Assembly (NCBI RefSeq): GCF_036884655.1
Contig: NC_088355.1
Span: 24,799,001-24,863,000 of the forward strand
Origin: Musa acuminata AAA Group
Taxonomy: Eukaryota; Streptophyta; Magnoliopsida; Zingiberales; Musaceae
DNA length: 64,000 bases
Direction: 5' to 3'
The first letter of the stretch is position 1; every line of letters starts with the position of its first letter. A program made the translations under genes and the position numbers. Positions 24,811 to 36,848 of the stretch are shown here, piece after piece. Under the pieces are notes generated by a model. The model did no database searches and was not told the DNA's origin. It saw only the letters and a list, made by a program, of their open reading frames with translations.

Positions 24811-26079
24811 TAACTGCTGCATATGCAGTCGCTGCCACTACGGCCGCAATCCCGTCCGCAGCCCCTTTTTCCCCCTTTCCTTTCTTTTCTTTCCCAGCTG
24901 CAACTGCCGCAGTCGCAGTCGCAACCATGGCCGCAGCCACCACAGCCGTAGCCTCTTCTTTCTCCCCTGCTCTATTTCCTCTCCTTCTCCTCTTCCTCTC
25001 TTCTTCCCTTTTCCTTTCTCTTCTTCTTCCTTTCTTTCTCTTCTTTCCCAGCTGCACTGCTGCAGTCGTAGCCTCAGCCGCGGCCACAACCTCTTCTTCC
25101 TCCCCTGCTCATCTTCCTCTCCTTCTTCTCTTCCAACTGCAGCTGCCATCGCCGCAGCCACAGCCCCTTCTTTCCCTTCTCTTCTTCCTCTCCTTCCCTT
25201 CTTCTTTTCTCTTCCTCTTTCCCTGCCACAGCTGCAGCTGCCACAGCCGCAGCTACTTCTTTCCCTTCTACTCTTCCTTCTCCTTCCTTTCTTCTTCTTC
25301 TCTTCTTCTCCTTCCTCCCCTTCTTCTTCTCGGCGTCACACACACCCTCTCCTCTGTTTCCTCTGCAGGGAACAAAGGTATCACAACCTCTTCTCCTGCT
25401 TCCCCTTCTTCTTCTCTTCCTCTTCTTCTTCTTCTGCTCTTCTCCTACCCGACACCACACACGTCTACTCTGTTTCCACCTACAGGAAACAGAGGTGCTG
25501 CAGCCCTAACTGCTGCCACCTCTCGCTCCTCTCCGTCTTCCCTCTCTTTTCCCTCTTCTTCTCCTTCTCTTCTTCTCCTCTTCCCTTTTCCTCCCCAAGG
25601 CCACACACCTCCTCGCTGCAGCCTTGCCGCACCTATCCTCCTCTCTTCTTCTTCTTCTTCTTCTTCTTCCCTTTTCATCCTCAACGCCCCACACATCCTT
25701 TCCTCTGTTTCCACCTGCGGGAAACAGAGGTGCTGCAGCCCTAGCTGCTGCAGTTGCCTCTCTTTCTCCTCTCCATCTTCCCTCTCTTCTACTTCTTCTT
25801 TTCTTCTCTTCTCCCTCTTCTTCCTCTCTTCTTTTCCCTCTTCTTCTCTTCTCCCTCTACTTCTCTTCTTCTTCTCCCCACGCCCCACTGCTTCTCTCTG
25901 TTTCTCGAAGAAACAGAGAGAGCGTGGGAGGCGGTGGGATAAAACCGAAATTTTCGGTTTTCTTTCTTTTCTTCTTTTTACAACTTAACAGTTTAGTCCT
26001 TGAAATTTCTATATTTACATATAGGTCCTCTGATTTATAAATAAATCTTTATTAATAATTTTCAAAAGTGAGGGATATT
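24811..26079 (-). repeat. C/T-rich LTR-like segment with recurring hairpins
   Basis: The right edge (26079) reads, on the minus strand, TGTAATATCCCTCAC, and the next 90 bp resemble the Gypsy-2 LTR start (stretches of the type AGGACCTATATGTAA and AGGACTAAACTG). I therefore read it as an LTR of a third chromovirus-like family, truncated on the left at 24810. About 24830-25930 is a long pyrimidine-rich tract of (CTT)n-like DNA. CTCTGTTTC...GAAACAGAG hairpins recur at 25468-25494, 25702-25730 and 25894-25920, with a weaker one near 25351. Ser/Leu-rich and Arg/Glu-rich ORFs on both strands are composition artefacts. Confidence 0.6.
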
Positions 26080-26259
26080 ACACTTCTAAACCCTAACTCC
26101 TAATAGGACTCCTACTTAAGACTCTTACTTCTAACCAACTCCTAATATAACTCCTACTCAAGACTCCTATTCCCTTACAACTCCTAATTTTTCTCTAAGA
26201 AAAAACCTCATACATGAATGTCCCTCTCAATTAAGACTCTCCTAGCTAGAGTCCTAACA
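26080..26259 (-). repeat. Start of Gypsy-1 3' LTR, truncated
   Basis: The right edge on the minus strand is TGTTAGGACTCTAGC, preceded by the purine tract GAAGAGGGCGGGTC (26260-26273). Only about 180 bp remain before a different LTR begins at 26079. It contains short repeats of ACTCCTAATA and GACTCCTA. Confidence 0.65.
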
Positions 26260-29200
26260 GACCCGCCCTCTTCAAATCAGCCTTGTCCTTAAGGCTGAGA
26301 TTCCATGAACTCAAGGAACCGGGTCTTCAGCTCCTCATATGGTTCCCATGTGGCGTCTTCAAGTGGTAGATTATTCCAATGCACAAGTACTTCAGTAGAG
26401 GGATGTCGGCGACGCATCACGATCCTACGATCGAGGTTGGCTTGTGGTTGGGCTTGAACAACTCCATCCTCAGTTGTGTTGGGCAGTTGGATTTAGGATG
26501 ACTCGTGTTCTCCCAACTTGGGCTTTAGGCATGATACGTGGAAGACAGGGTGAATTTTGGCATCCTCAGGTAATTTAAGTCTGTACGTCACGGCTCCAAT
26601 ACGCTCTGTGATCTGATAGGGCCCATAAAAACATGGGGATAGCTTCATGGAGGCTCGAGTGTTGATAGAGAGTTGCTTGTATGGTTGTAGGCGAAGATAA
26701 ACCCAATCTCCCACTGAAAATTCTCTTTTACTTCGTCGTGTGTCGGCTTGCTGCTTCATTTTGGCTTGAGTGGTAGAGAGATTATCTTTTAACAGTTGTA
26801 AGAGTTTGTCCCTATCAATCAATTCTTGGTCAACCTGATCTACCTTGGCCGAGCCAATTACATACTTTGGAATCACAAGGGTTGGTCGACCATACAATGC
26901 TTCATAAGGGGCACATTTTGTAGATGAATGATATGTAGTATTATACCACCATTCGACCCAGGGAAGCCATTTTGTCCACTCTTTTGGTCGGTCGCTAGCG
27001 AAACACCAGAGGTATGTCTCTAAGCACCTATTTACCACCTCTGTTTGGCCGTCAGTTTGTGGATGATACGCTGTGCTCATCTTGAGTTTGGTGCCTTGTA
27101 ATTGAAATAACTCGGTCCAAAATTTACTAGTGAAGATCTTGTCACGATCACTTACGATGGACCTTGGCATCCCATGCAGTTTAATAATATTTTCTATGAA
27201 AATTTGGGCAATACTAACAGTAGTGTAAGGATTTCTCACAGCACAAAAATGAGCATATTTCGTAAGTCGATCAACCATCACGAGAATCATGCTTTTTACC
27301 TTTGGAAGATGGCAGCCCTTCAATGAAGTCCATGGAGATGTCAGTCCACACTAAGTCTGGTATGGGCAGTGGTTGTAGCTTCCCTGGATTTGCCACAGTT
27401 TCACCCTTGTGCTGTTGACATACATCACATTGTGCCACATATTCAGCAATAATTTCTTTCATCCCTCTCCAATAAAAATTTTGCTTCACTCCTTTATAGG
27501 TTCTTAGGAATCCAGAGTGCCCTGCTGAAGGTATGGAGTGAATTTCATGCAAGATGATTGTGATGCAAGAGGAGTCAGGTTTACAATGCGACCTTTGTAG
27601 CATAGATCCCTCGAATCCCAAGTGTAGTGGGCTATTGCACTTGGATCCTCTTCCAATTTTTTTATGATATTGCTGATCTCTAGATCCTTCTTCCATTATT
27701 CCCTAATGTCCTCAAGGAGACCGGTGGTAGGAAGGGAGATGGCTGAAACCTTAGCTTGTTCAGATAGCCGTGAGAGTGTATCTGCAACAACTTTTTCTTT
27801 CCCCTTTTTGTAAATAATTTCATAATCAAATCCAAGAAGTTTGGTTACCCATTTTTGCTGCTCAGGGGATGATATCTTTTGCTCCAAAGAGTACTTGAGG
27901 CTTTTATGGTCAGTTTTTATTTGAAATCGCCGGTCGATCAGGTAGGGTCTCCACCTCGTTACTGCGTGTATAATGGCAAGCATCTCCTTATCATATACTG
28001 ATATGTTTTGATGGGAGGGAGATAATGCCTTGCTAGTGTATGCGAGTGGTCGACCATTTTGCCTGAGAACGGCTCCAATTCCGACTCCAGATGCGTCGGC
28101 CTCAATGATGAAGGGTCTATTGAAATCTGGTAGCGCAAGCACCGGCGTCGTTGTCATGGCTGCTTTAAGTTTGTCGAATGCAGTAGAGGCTTTGTATGAC
28201 CATTGGAAAGCATCTTTTTTCAGTAAAGAAGTGAGTGGTGCACTGATCTTCCCATAGTCCTTAACAAATTTTCGGTAGTAGCCCGTTAGTCCAAGGAACC
28301 CCCGCAGTAATTTCACGTTTGTAGGTTTCGGCCAGCCTTGCATTGCCGTAATTTTTGTTGGGTCTACCGCCACTCATTCTTCTGATATTATATGCCCAAG
28401 GTACTCTACTTTTTGCTGGAGAAAGCTGCACTTTGGTTGCTTAACAAATAGAGTATTCTCCCGAAGGATCGTCAAAACAATCCGTAAATGCTGAAAGTAA
28501 GTCTCAAGAGAAGGGTTGTAAACGAGAATATCATCGAAAAATACTAGCACAAATTTATGAAGAAAGCTACGAAATAAATCATTCATGAGACTTTGAAAGG
28601 TTGAAGGAGCATTAGTGAGTCTAAAAGGCATTACCAAGAATTCATAATGGCCATCATGTGTGCGAAATGCAGTTTTTGGAATGTCATCGTCACATACCCG
28701 AATTTGGTGGTAACCGGATCGGAGGTCCAACTTCGTAAAGACTCAAGCTCCTTTCAATTCATCAAGAAGTTCATCCACCACTGGTATTGGGTACTTGTCC
28801 TTGACGGTGATGTCATTTAAAGCTCGGTAGTCGATGCACATCCGCCAAGTTCCGTCCTTGCGTACAAGTAGCACCGGTGAGGAATAGGGGCTGCACCTTG
28901 GCCGAATCACCCCTGTTTCAAGCATCTCCTTTATGATCTTTTTAATTTCATCTTTCTGGAGGTGAGGATATCGGTACGGTCGAGTGTTCACTGGTGGCTT
29001 GCCTGGAAGGATTGGAATTCGATGGTCATGTTGCCGAGAAGGAGGAAGACCGCATGGTTCAGCAAATATGTCGACAAATTCAGTAAGCAATTGGGCAAGA
29101 TTTTGATCTTCAATTTCTATTTTCTTTTCTTCTGGTTGTGGCTGGAGATGCATCAAAAAGCCACCATTTACCTTGTGCAAAACTTTCTCCATTCGTTGGG

Positions 29201-30477
29201 TCGAAATAGTGGTAACGTTGCTTTCGCGCTTCCCGCGTAGGATGATATGTTTGCCCTTACAGTAGAATTTCATAATTAATTTAGAAAAGTTTCAAGAGAC
29301 ATCACCTAGTGTAGTCAGCCATTCTATACCAAGCACTGCCTCATAGTCATCGATTGGTAGGAGGAAGAAATTGATGATAATTTTTTGGTCTTGTAGTAAT
29401 AGTTTCACTTGCGGGCATCTTTGGTCGCACTTTAGGATTCTGCCGTCGGCAACCTTTACATCGAACTTGCTGCAACCTTCAATATGTAGTGTCATCCGAG
29501 CAGCAACCTTACTATTCAGGAAGTTATTAGTGCTACCCGTGTTGATGAGAACAGTGATCGGCTGTTGTTTGAGAAGGCCTCCAACTTTCATCATTTGCGG
29601 ATTTGAGTAGCCGGCTAGTGCATGTACCGTAATGTCGGTCGGTTGTGGCTCTTCTTCCATATCTTCTTCTTCATGTTCAAGGCTCTCTTCTAGATGTTCA
29701 ATGACCTCTTCTTCTACTGGTTCAATCATAAGAAGTCTACCTTTTTTACAGCGATGCTCGCGGCTCCACGACTCGTCGCAATGCCAACATAACCCCTTCG
29801 CAGATCGCTCCCGATGTTCTTCTCTTGTTAACCTTTTCGGTATAGGGACTCGGTTGATAGTAGGGGGGCTGAGGGCTTTAATATTGTAGGTCATGGAGTG
29901 ATCCTAGTCATCCGGGCTTCATGGTTCAATTGCTCCTCTTGAAGTCGTGCGAAAGAGATGGCTGCCAAAAGCGTGTATGGTTGTCGCGCCTTAACTTCTC
30001 CCCGGATCTCCGGCTTTAAGCCCTCAATAAAGGTCCCCAATAGTTATTTTTCAGACCAATCACGAGTTTGATTAGATAACCTTTCAAACCTGGTTTGGTA
30101 CTCCTGAATGGTGGAGGTTTGTCGGATCTTTGCTAGTTGTCCGTCACTGTTCTCGTAATAAGTTGGTCCGAAGCGGATCAGTAGTCCTTCTTTGAATTGT
30201 CGCCATGAAAGAACTCCATAAGTGTGTTCAAACCAATCAAACCATTGTATGGCATCCCCTTTAAGATGTATAGCTGCAATCTCCACCGTGGATGCATCCG
30301 CAGTTTTATGGTACCGAAAATATCGCTCCGCGCGCGAGATCCAACCAATTTGGTCTCCTTCTTCCCATCTAGGGAAGTCCACTCTCATGCGCGAATAGTT
30401 GGGGTCGGTCAAAGAGCCTCCCCTCTCTTGGAAGTCATCTCTTTGGGCATGATGTGATTGGTTAGAGCTCTCTCCTG

Positions 30478-30546
30478 GGAAGTCCTCATTGATTTATACC
30501 CCGCATCTCCAACTTACTCATTGATTTATACCCCTAGGAAGTCCTC
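30478..30546 (+). repeat. Paired short repeats upstream of the tRNA
   Basis: GGAAGTCCTC occurs at 30478-30487 and 30537-30546, and CTCATTGATTTATACCCC at 30485-30502 and 30517-30534. The outer pair encloses the inner pair, suggesting duplication within the flank. The origin of this flank is unknown. Confidence 0.7.
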
Positions 30547-30569
30547 GTGTTGCACTCCTTTTAAACATA

Positions 30570-30586
30570 GCTGGAGTAGCTCAGAT

Positions 30587-30619
<33 letters not shown>

Positions 30620-30643
30620 AAGGTTCAAGCCCTTCCTCTAGCA
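30570..30643 (+). tRNA. trnN: tRNA-Asn (anticodon GTT)
   Basis: The full cloverleaf can be drawn. The acceptor stem GCTGGAG pairs with CTCTAGC (one G-U), the D stem is GCTC/GAGC, and the anticodon stem TGTGG/CCACA holds the loop CTGTTAA with GTT. The T stem GAAGG/CCTTC holds the loop TTCAAGC. There is no intron and no encoded CCA. A T5 run at 30650-30654 could stop RNA polymerase III, and the internal A and B boxes are intact in form. It looks functional in sequence. Because it lies in a retrotransposed unit, it may be an extra mobile copy and not a resident gene. Confidence 0.92.
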
Positions 30644-30649
30644 GAAAAA

Positions 30650-30815
30650 TTTTTAATAACTCATATTATTATTGATAGCATTTGCAAACCGAAAGATGAA
30701 GGGGGGCTAAACTTGAGAAATACTAGAGCGGAAAAATCTTTTTAATAACTCATATTATTATTGATAGCATTTGCAAACCGAAAGATGAAGGGGGGCTAAA
30801 CTTGAGAAATACTAG
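30650..30815 (+). repeat. Two tandem 80-bp LINE-derived repeats
   Basis: The stretch starting TTTTTAATAACTCATATTAT and ending GAGAAATACTAGAG occurs twice, followed by a shorter third echo at about 30830. The second half of each unit equals about 60533-60585 of the LINE. Each unit starts with a T tract, so both could act as Pol III terminators. Confidence 0.8.
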
Positions 30816-31478
30816 AGATTAGAATCATGCTTGAGAAATACTAGAGATTGGAATCATGCCTTTATATGCAACAAGAAGAAACTAGGTTACTTTCAGATAC
30901 GCTATTTGGTGGATGTGGAAGGAGAGATGTAACAGAATCTTTGAATGTCAACACACAAACAATGCTAAGCTCTTGAAAGAGATTATTAGAGACTCAAGAT
31001 CCTGTATGGAGCAAGATCTCAAAACGGAGCACTTTACCCAAATAGAAAAGATATTTTTATCAAATTTAATTTTTCTTTTAGCTAAAGATCTTGGGAATTA
31101 TGCCAAATTATGTACCCATATGTAGTTTTGATATATCTGGATAAATATTTTCTATGTTGACTATAATTAGGAGTTATAGTCATAACTATCGCATTCGCAC
31201 TCTGAGTTACTTGGCTTTGTCTATGACTGGTATAGATAAAGCTATTTGTAGAAACTTTACACATAATCAATTTACTTTTACTTACCAAAAAATAGTTAGA
31301 GCTCTCTCCTTGATGTGATTTCTTCGGGCTTAGTGGTCGGCCCAAACTGAATTCGGTAAGGAGAGTCCGAATCTAATCCTCCATTTGTGCCTCAAAGGCT
31401 TCAAATTTAGTATTGATTGCCTCCTCAGATGCCATATTATAAGACTCCAAATCATTGATGTTAAGATCTCTCTTTTCT

Positions 31479-34074
31479 TGTCACGCCCCTCAAAATATCG
31501 ATAATATTTAAAATTTTCATCACAACTAATCCAAGATCCAAACACACATTTGAGGTCACTAAGAAAACATTCAGATCAAAAATTTCACCTCTATAGTCTA
31601 CAAATTCATAACCCTGTGCAGTTCATAAACATCCCACACATCACTCGATAATTCAAACAACTGAACTTAACTCATCAAAATAATAACCACAATATAAAAT
31701 TCACAAGTGGGGAAGTCTATGCAGTCACCAAACCAACGATTACCATAAGATCATATCATTACATAAATTTAACTTAACATTCCAAAATCCTATACATGAG
31801 GGATCCTTTATCTTACACAAAATCCACACGTTTAGATTCATCGTCACATTTCATAAGATGTAGAGTATCTTATACAACTAATACACATATGCTAACAAAG
31901 ATGTGCTCAAAATCTTCTAAACTTTCCACCGCCTCAGCCCAATCTTAACATTTAAGCATGCAATACGCTATCCTGAAAAATTTATCAACAAACGGGGTGA
32001 GCATAAAGAGCTCAGCAAGTGACTAACATATCCATATCAAAATAGTACAATTTCCAAAGAGATACAGTTTCAAAATACAAGGCAGAATATACGATTTCGT
32101 AGACATAATATCATTAGGAGCAGAAACACAATTGTCCTTTCAATCTTACATATTTGGTTCCTGACAGATGGGGCATAGAGTAATTGGAGCATATCAGTAA
32201 CAAAAGAAACATATCGGAGCTTATCAATGACATATAAAATGTTTCGAAGCATATCAACGGCATATGGAACATTTCGAAGCAAAATCATCAATGAATGGAG
32301 CATTTCAAAGCATATAAAAAATAATTATCGTACAGAAGCTCAAACGTCGTCCTTTACGTTGCAATCATATCATTCTTATCCAGAGCATGAACAGAAACAA
32401 CTCACCAAAACTCTGGATGTCATATCAAACATATAGAAGGTGTAGTGGGATCTCAGTCAGAATGTGATTCATCCATTTCTGAATGACCACCTGACAAAAG
32501 TCTCCCACGTCTGGGAGCTCCATCCACCCACGTCTAGGTGAAGTCAGAGGGGGCCGACAGAGCATCGCAGGCTCTAAGCACATACCCTTTACCATTTCTG
32601 GCAAAGGTCCAGAATATCCCACAGAGCGGGACCCCACAGAGGGGGCAATAAGCGCATACCCTTTACCATTTCTGGCAAAGGTCCAGACAATCCCACACAC
32701 CAGAGTACAAGAGGGCAGTTTTAACAATAAGTAGCATATATCGGAAGCACACGCGGAACAACAAAACGTGCATGTGCCTTTTCGAGACAATACGAAACAA
32801 AGAACAAATCTCTCACAAATGTATTCAGAATTGGAATGAAATAGAAACAAGAGTATACAGGGATTCCAAGCAATCATATTTAGCTCAATTCCAATAAGAA
32901 GGTTAGACGAATTCAAATATCCAAAGGAACGGAACATAATACGCGAAATCGACCAAAGCTCGATTTCGGATAGAATTCCAGTGGCACATCAAACAAATAC
33001 TTCAGAATATCAATTATGCTCCAATACCCATAAGAAAGCTATGGTCGAACCATATATCAATCTATATTCTGATGAAACAAATTTCATATGAAACAGGGTT
33101 CCCAACACGGAGTTACCTTTGATTTGCTACCACAAGGTCAAAAACACAATCACTGTTTTGCAGAATTTATAGGGTCATATTCAAAAGATAATAGGGTAGG
33201 CAATTGAATTCCAAAATTTTCAAACTATATGTCAAAAGAAATATTTTCAAGTCTAGTCTCAAATAAAATCAGTTTGGTACAAATCGGAATTTTCAACAGG
33301 GAGTTATAGGCATTTTAGTATCGACATGTCAGAAATCTTGAACCCTATTTTACAGCGTCTATAGGCTCATTTGAAACAGATGTTTGGGTAATTATTCGGT
33401 GTCCAAAATCTACAAAATCAGTGTCAAAAGGAAGATATAAGAGTCTAATTTCAAACAAAATAGTTCCTGCCCGAATTCACATGTTGTACTAAAACTTATA
33501 GCTGAAACAGTGTATAGGGGTCAGTTTACCGAAAAAAAACTTCAGAATCCATGGTTCTATGTCCAAAGAGAGACATGTCAGTTTCTAAATAGAAATCCAT
33601 CAATTTATTTTGAATCAACATAAAAACAGAGACTAAAAATTCTGTAGGATGGGGTTAGAACACTTGCCTTTGAGAATTTTGACCCGAAGTGAAAAGATTA
33701 AAGCAAGAACCCTAAAAACCCCATTTTTTTTTTTTTCTTCTTCTTCTTCTTCTTCTTCTTTCTTTCTTTCCCTGATCACCCACGAGCTGCCTTCTCTGCT
33801 TCCTTAAGAACGAAGGCAGAGAGGCTTAAACGGTGGAATTTGTCATTTTATATGTTTTGCAGTTTAGTCCTTGTTTTTATCATATGCACAATTAGGTCCT
33901 TAGGGTTTACATATAGGTCCTCAGATTCTTTCTTTTTTTTTTTTTGAACAGATCTCCCAAATCTTACAAATGAGTTACCTCTGATTCATACTCTATTTCT
34001 TTTGTCAATTTAAAATAAATGCTTACATTATCACCAGAAATTTATAAGAAAATTCGGAAATGAGGGGTGTTACA
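31479..34074 (-). repeat. Gypsy-2 3' LTR (2,596 bp)
   Basis: It runs from TGTCACGCCCC to GGTGTTACA in plus-strand reading. It contains two 74-bp units near 32581-32730 and a T/CTT tract at 33724-33768. It is closely similar to 38542-41213. ORFs inside are not genes. Confidence 0.92.
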
Positions 34075-34097
34075 CTCTCCCCCCTTAAAAGAAAATT

Positions 34098-36848
34098 TTA
34101 GTCCTCTAAATTTATCGTACCTCTATCGATGAAAAGACTGGGATACACCTTTTTTATTTTCTCCTTCAGCTCCCAAGTTGTCTCCTCTCTAGAATGATGT
34201 CTCCAAATTACTTGAACCAGTGGGATGACCCGATTCCTTAGGACTTTTTCTTTCTTATCAACAATCTGAATTGGCTCTTCCAATAAGATAAATCTTTATC
34301 AATCTCCACCAGTTCATACTTAATGATGTGAGAAGGGTCATATATATACTTCCTAATAATCGAGATATGAAATATATCATAGACATGACTCAATGTTGGT
34401 GGCAAGGCAATCCTGTAAGCGACAGAACCAACCCTCTCAAGAACCTCAAAAGGTCCAATAAATCTGGGGCTTAACTTTCCTTTCTTCCCAAACCTGATAA
34501 TGCCTTTGGAAGGGGAGACTTTCAAGAATACAAAATCTCCGATTTCAAACTCAATATTTTGTCTTCTATTGTCGGCATAACTCTTTTGACGACTCTGAGC
34601 AGTTTTTAACCTTTTCCTTATAACTTGAATTTTCTCGGAAGTTTCTTGTACCTTGTCCGGTGCTAACAGCTTTCTGTCACCAACTTCCTCCCAACATATA
34701 GGTGTTATGCACTTTCGCCCATATAAAGCTTCATAAGGAGACATCTGAATACTTGAATGATAACTATTATTATAAGTGAACTCAACAAGTGAAATATCCT
34801 TATCTCTTTCACCTCTCCAATCCATAACATAGGCTCTAAGCAAATCCTCAAGTGTTTGAATTGTTCTTTCTGACTGACCATCAGTCTGAGGATGATATGC
34901 AGTACTAAACTTCACTTTAGGGGCCTTAGATTCCTACAATCTTCTACAGAATCTAGAGAGAAATCTGGAGTCTCTATCAGAGATGATCTCCTTTGGAATA
35001 CCATGAAGTCTTACTATTTCACTGACATATAAATCTGCAAGTCTATCAAGCGAATAAGTCATATTAATCGGTAGGAAATGTGCAGATTTTGTTAACCTAT
35101 CAATGATAACCCAAAGAGCATCATGCTTTTTAGAGGTTCTGGGTAGTCCTGAAACAAAATCCATAGTAATGCATTCCCATTTCCATTCAGGAATATCTAA
35201 AGGTTGTAACAATCCTCCAGGTCTTTGGTGTTCTACTTTGATTTGCTGACAAGTCAAACATTTTGAAACATACATTGCAATTTCCTTCTTCATGCCTTCC
35301 CACCAATAATGACTTTGAAGATCTCTATACATCTTAGTGCTCCCAGGATGTATGGTGTACTTTGAAGTATGACTTTCCTTTAGGATTTGATTCTTGATAT
35401 CTGGTTCATTTGGTACACATACCCTCTCCCCAAATCTCAATAGGCCATCCTTTGAAACCGGATTGCACTTGAATAGAGGCCATCAATATCATTGAGTCTT
35501 GTTCTTTCCTCAAAGCTTTCAAATCAAAATTTTCTTCTAATAACTTCCGTTGTTTCACAACCAGACTAGCCATAAAACTTGTAGATTTCCTACTAAGTGC
35601 ATCAGCTACAACATTGGCTTTGCCCAGGTGATAACGGATGGCACAATCATAATCCTTCAGAAGTTCTATCCATCTTCGCTGCCTCATGTTTAACTCTTTC
35701 TGAGTGAAAATATATTTTAAACTCTTGTGATCAGTGAAGATTTCAAACTGTCGACCATACAAATAATGTCTCCAAATCTTTAGAGCAAAAATAATTGCTG
35801 CTAATTCCAAATCATGAGTTGGATAATTCAATTCATAACCTTTAAGTTGCCTAGAAGCATAAGCAATTACTCTCCCTTCCTGCATCAAAACACATCCTAG
35901 GCCTTTTCTTGAAGCATCAGTATAAACTACAAATCGCTCACTACCACTTGGAAAAGTGAGAATAGGGGCACTAGTCAATCTTCTTTTTAACTCTTGAAAA
36001 CTTTGCTCACAATCATCACCCCATACAAATTTCATATTCTTTTTAGTGAGGTTGGTGAGAGGTTGAGCGATTCGAGAAAATCCCTCCATAAATCTCCTGT
36101 AATAACCTGCCATGCCCTAAAAGCTTCGAACTTCTGTTACATTTGTTGGTACTTCCCATTCAACTACAGCTTCTATTTTCCTTGGATCAACAGATATACC
36201 CTTCCCTGAAATCACATGGCCTAATAAAGCAACTTCATTCAACCAAAATTCACATTTGCTGAACTTCGCATACAACTTCTTTTCTCTTAGTATGGACAAC
36301 ACATCTCTTAAGTGTTCCCCATGCTCCTGATTACTCTTTGAATACACCAATATGTCATCAATAAATACAATTACACAGATATCCAAGAGCGATTGAAATA
36401 TCCTATTCATTAGTTCCATAAAAGCTGTAGGGGCATTTGTCAAACCAAAAGGCATCACCAAGAATTCATAATGACCATATCGAGTTCTAAAAGCTGTTTT
36501 TGAAATATCCTCCTCCTTGATCTTCAACTGATAGTAACCTAACCTCAGGTCAATCTTAGAGAATACTTGTGCACCCTGCAATTGATCAAACAAATCATCA
36601 ATTCTTGGTATGGGATACTTATTTTTGATGGTCACCTGATTCAACTATCTATAATCAATACAAAGCCTCAATGTTCCATCCTTCTTCTTCACTAATAGTA
36701 CCGGAGCACCCCATGGGGATACACTCGTATGAAACCCTTATCTAATAATTCTTGTATTTGCTTCTTTAATTCCTCTAGCTCGAGTGGTGCCATTCTGTAG
36801 GGAGGCTTAGATATTGGGATTGTACTGGAGACCGGATCAATAGCAAAT
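34098..36848 (-). pseudogene. Gypsy-2 pol (RT, RNase H, integrase, chromodomain)
   Basis: Order on the minus strand: RT at about 36700-36130 ([22 protein letters not shown]), RNase H at about 35960-35590 ([30 protein letters not shown]), HHCC zinc region at about 35370-35230, integrase core with IISDRDSRF and HPQTDGQSE, the GPFEVLERVG region, and a chromodomain-like tail (VQVIWRHHSREETTWE) to the stop at 34098. Defects are a frameshift at about 36849, TAG at about 36645 in CIDYR-x-LN, TAG at about 36117, a frame change near 35420, TAG near 34934 in the integrase, and a frame change near 34270. Confidence 0.93.

Larger units (their letters stand above)
30477..31294 (+). mobile_element. Retrotransposed chimera: 93-bp flank + tRNA-Asn + scrambled LINE 3' end
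   Basis: Flanked by the identical 16-bp repeat GTTAGAGCTCTCTCCT at 30461-30476 and 31295-31310. The uninterrupted site is seen at about 63050 in the other Gypsy-1 copy. The right end TTACTTTTACTTACCAAAA is the LINE 3' end (compare 61821-61841). Order: flank 30477-30569 with two internal repeats, tRNA 30570-30643, T5 tract, two 80-bp LINE-derived repeats (about 30650-30815), then LINE pieces corresponding to 61231-61252 and 61415-61840. The long duplication and LINE tail show target-primed reverse transcription. Confidence 0.9.
26289..31435 (-). pseudogene. Gypsy-1 gag-pol polyprotein remnant
   Basis: Domains in order on the minus strand are gag (31435-31311, then 30460-29900), a knuckle reading CWHCDESWSREHRC, a protease near 29545 reading INTGS where DSGS is expected, RT at about 28990-28400 ([12 protein letters not shown]), RNase H to about 27720 (EADASGVG, TDHKSL), HHCC zinc region and integrase core at about 27550-26830 (VSDRD, HPQTDGQTE), and the GPYQI/HPVFHVS region. 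A chromodomain (RRHPSTEVLVHW...ATWEP) continues in frame after a TAA at about 26490-26492 and ends at TAA 26289-26291. Further in-frame stops lie near 30044, 29290, 28740, 28372 and 27694, with a frameshift near 27300. It cannot make a protein. Confidence 0.93.
26260..31478 (-). mobile_element. Ty3/gypsy chromovirus Gypsy-1 copy A, degenerate
   Basis: Minus-strand internal region from gag (ATG at 31435) to a chromodomain ending at 26289, then a polypurine tract and the first 180 bp of the 3' LTR. An 818-bp tRNA/LINE insertion (30477-31294) splits gag. The 5' side is cut at 31478/31479 by the Gypsy-2 LTR. A second copy of its gag end lies at 62184-63191. Confidence 0.93.

Noticed and set aside
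24566..26040. Long Ser/Leu-rich and Arg/Glu-rich frames (up to 395 codons)
   Set aside because: They are translations of a C/T-rich tract; several overlap on both strands and none shows a domain.
30570..30643. tRNA pseudogene
   Set aside because: All stems and loops, the anticodon and internal promoter boxes are intact and a T run follows, so I call it a tRNA gene while noting its mobile setting.
33724..33768. T-run followed by (CTT)n as a regulatory element
   Set aside because: Simple microsatellite, also at 40862-40911; no further support.
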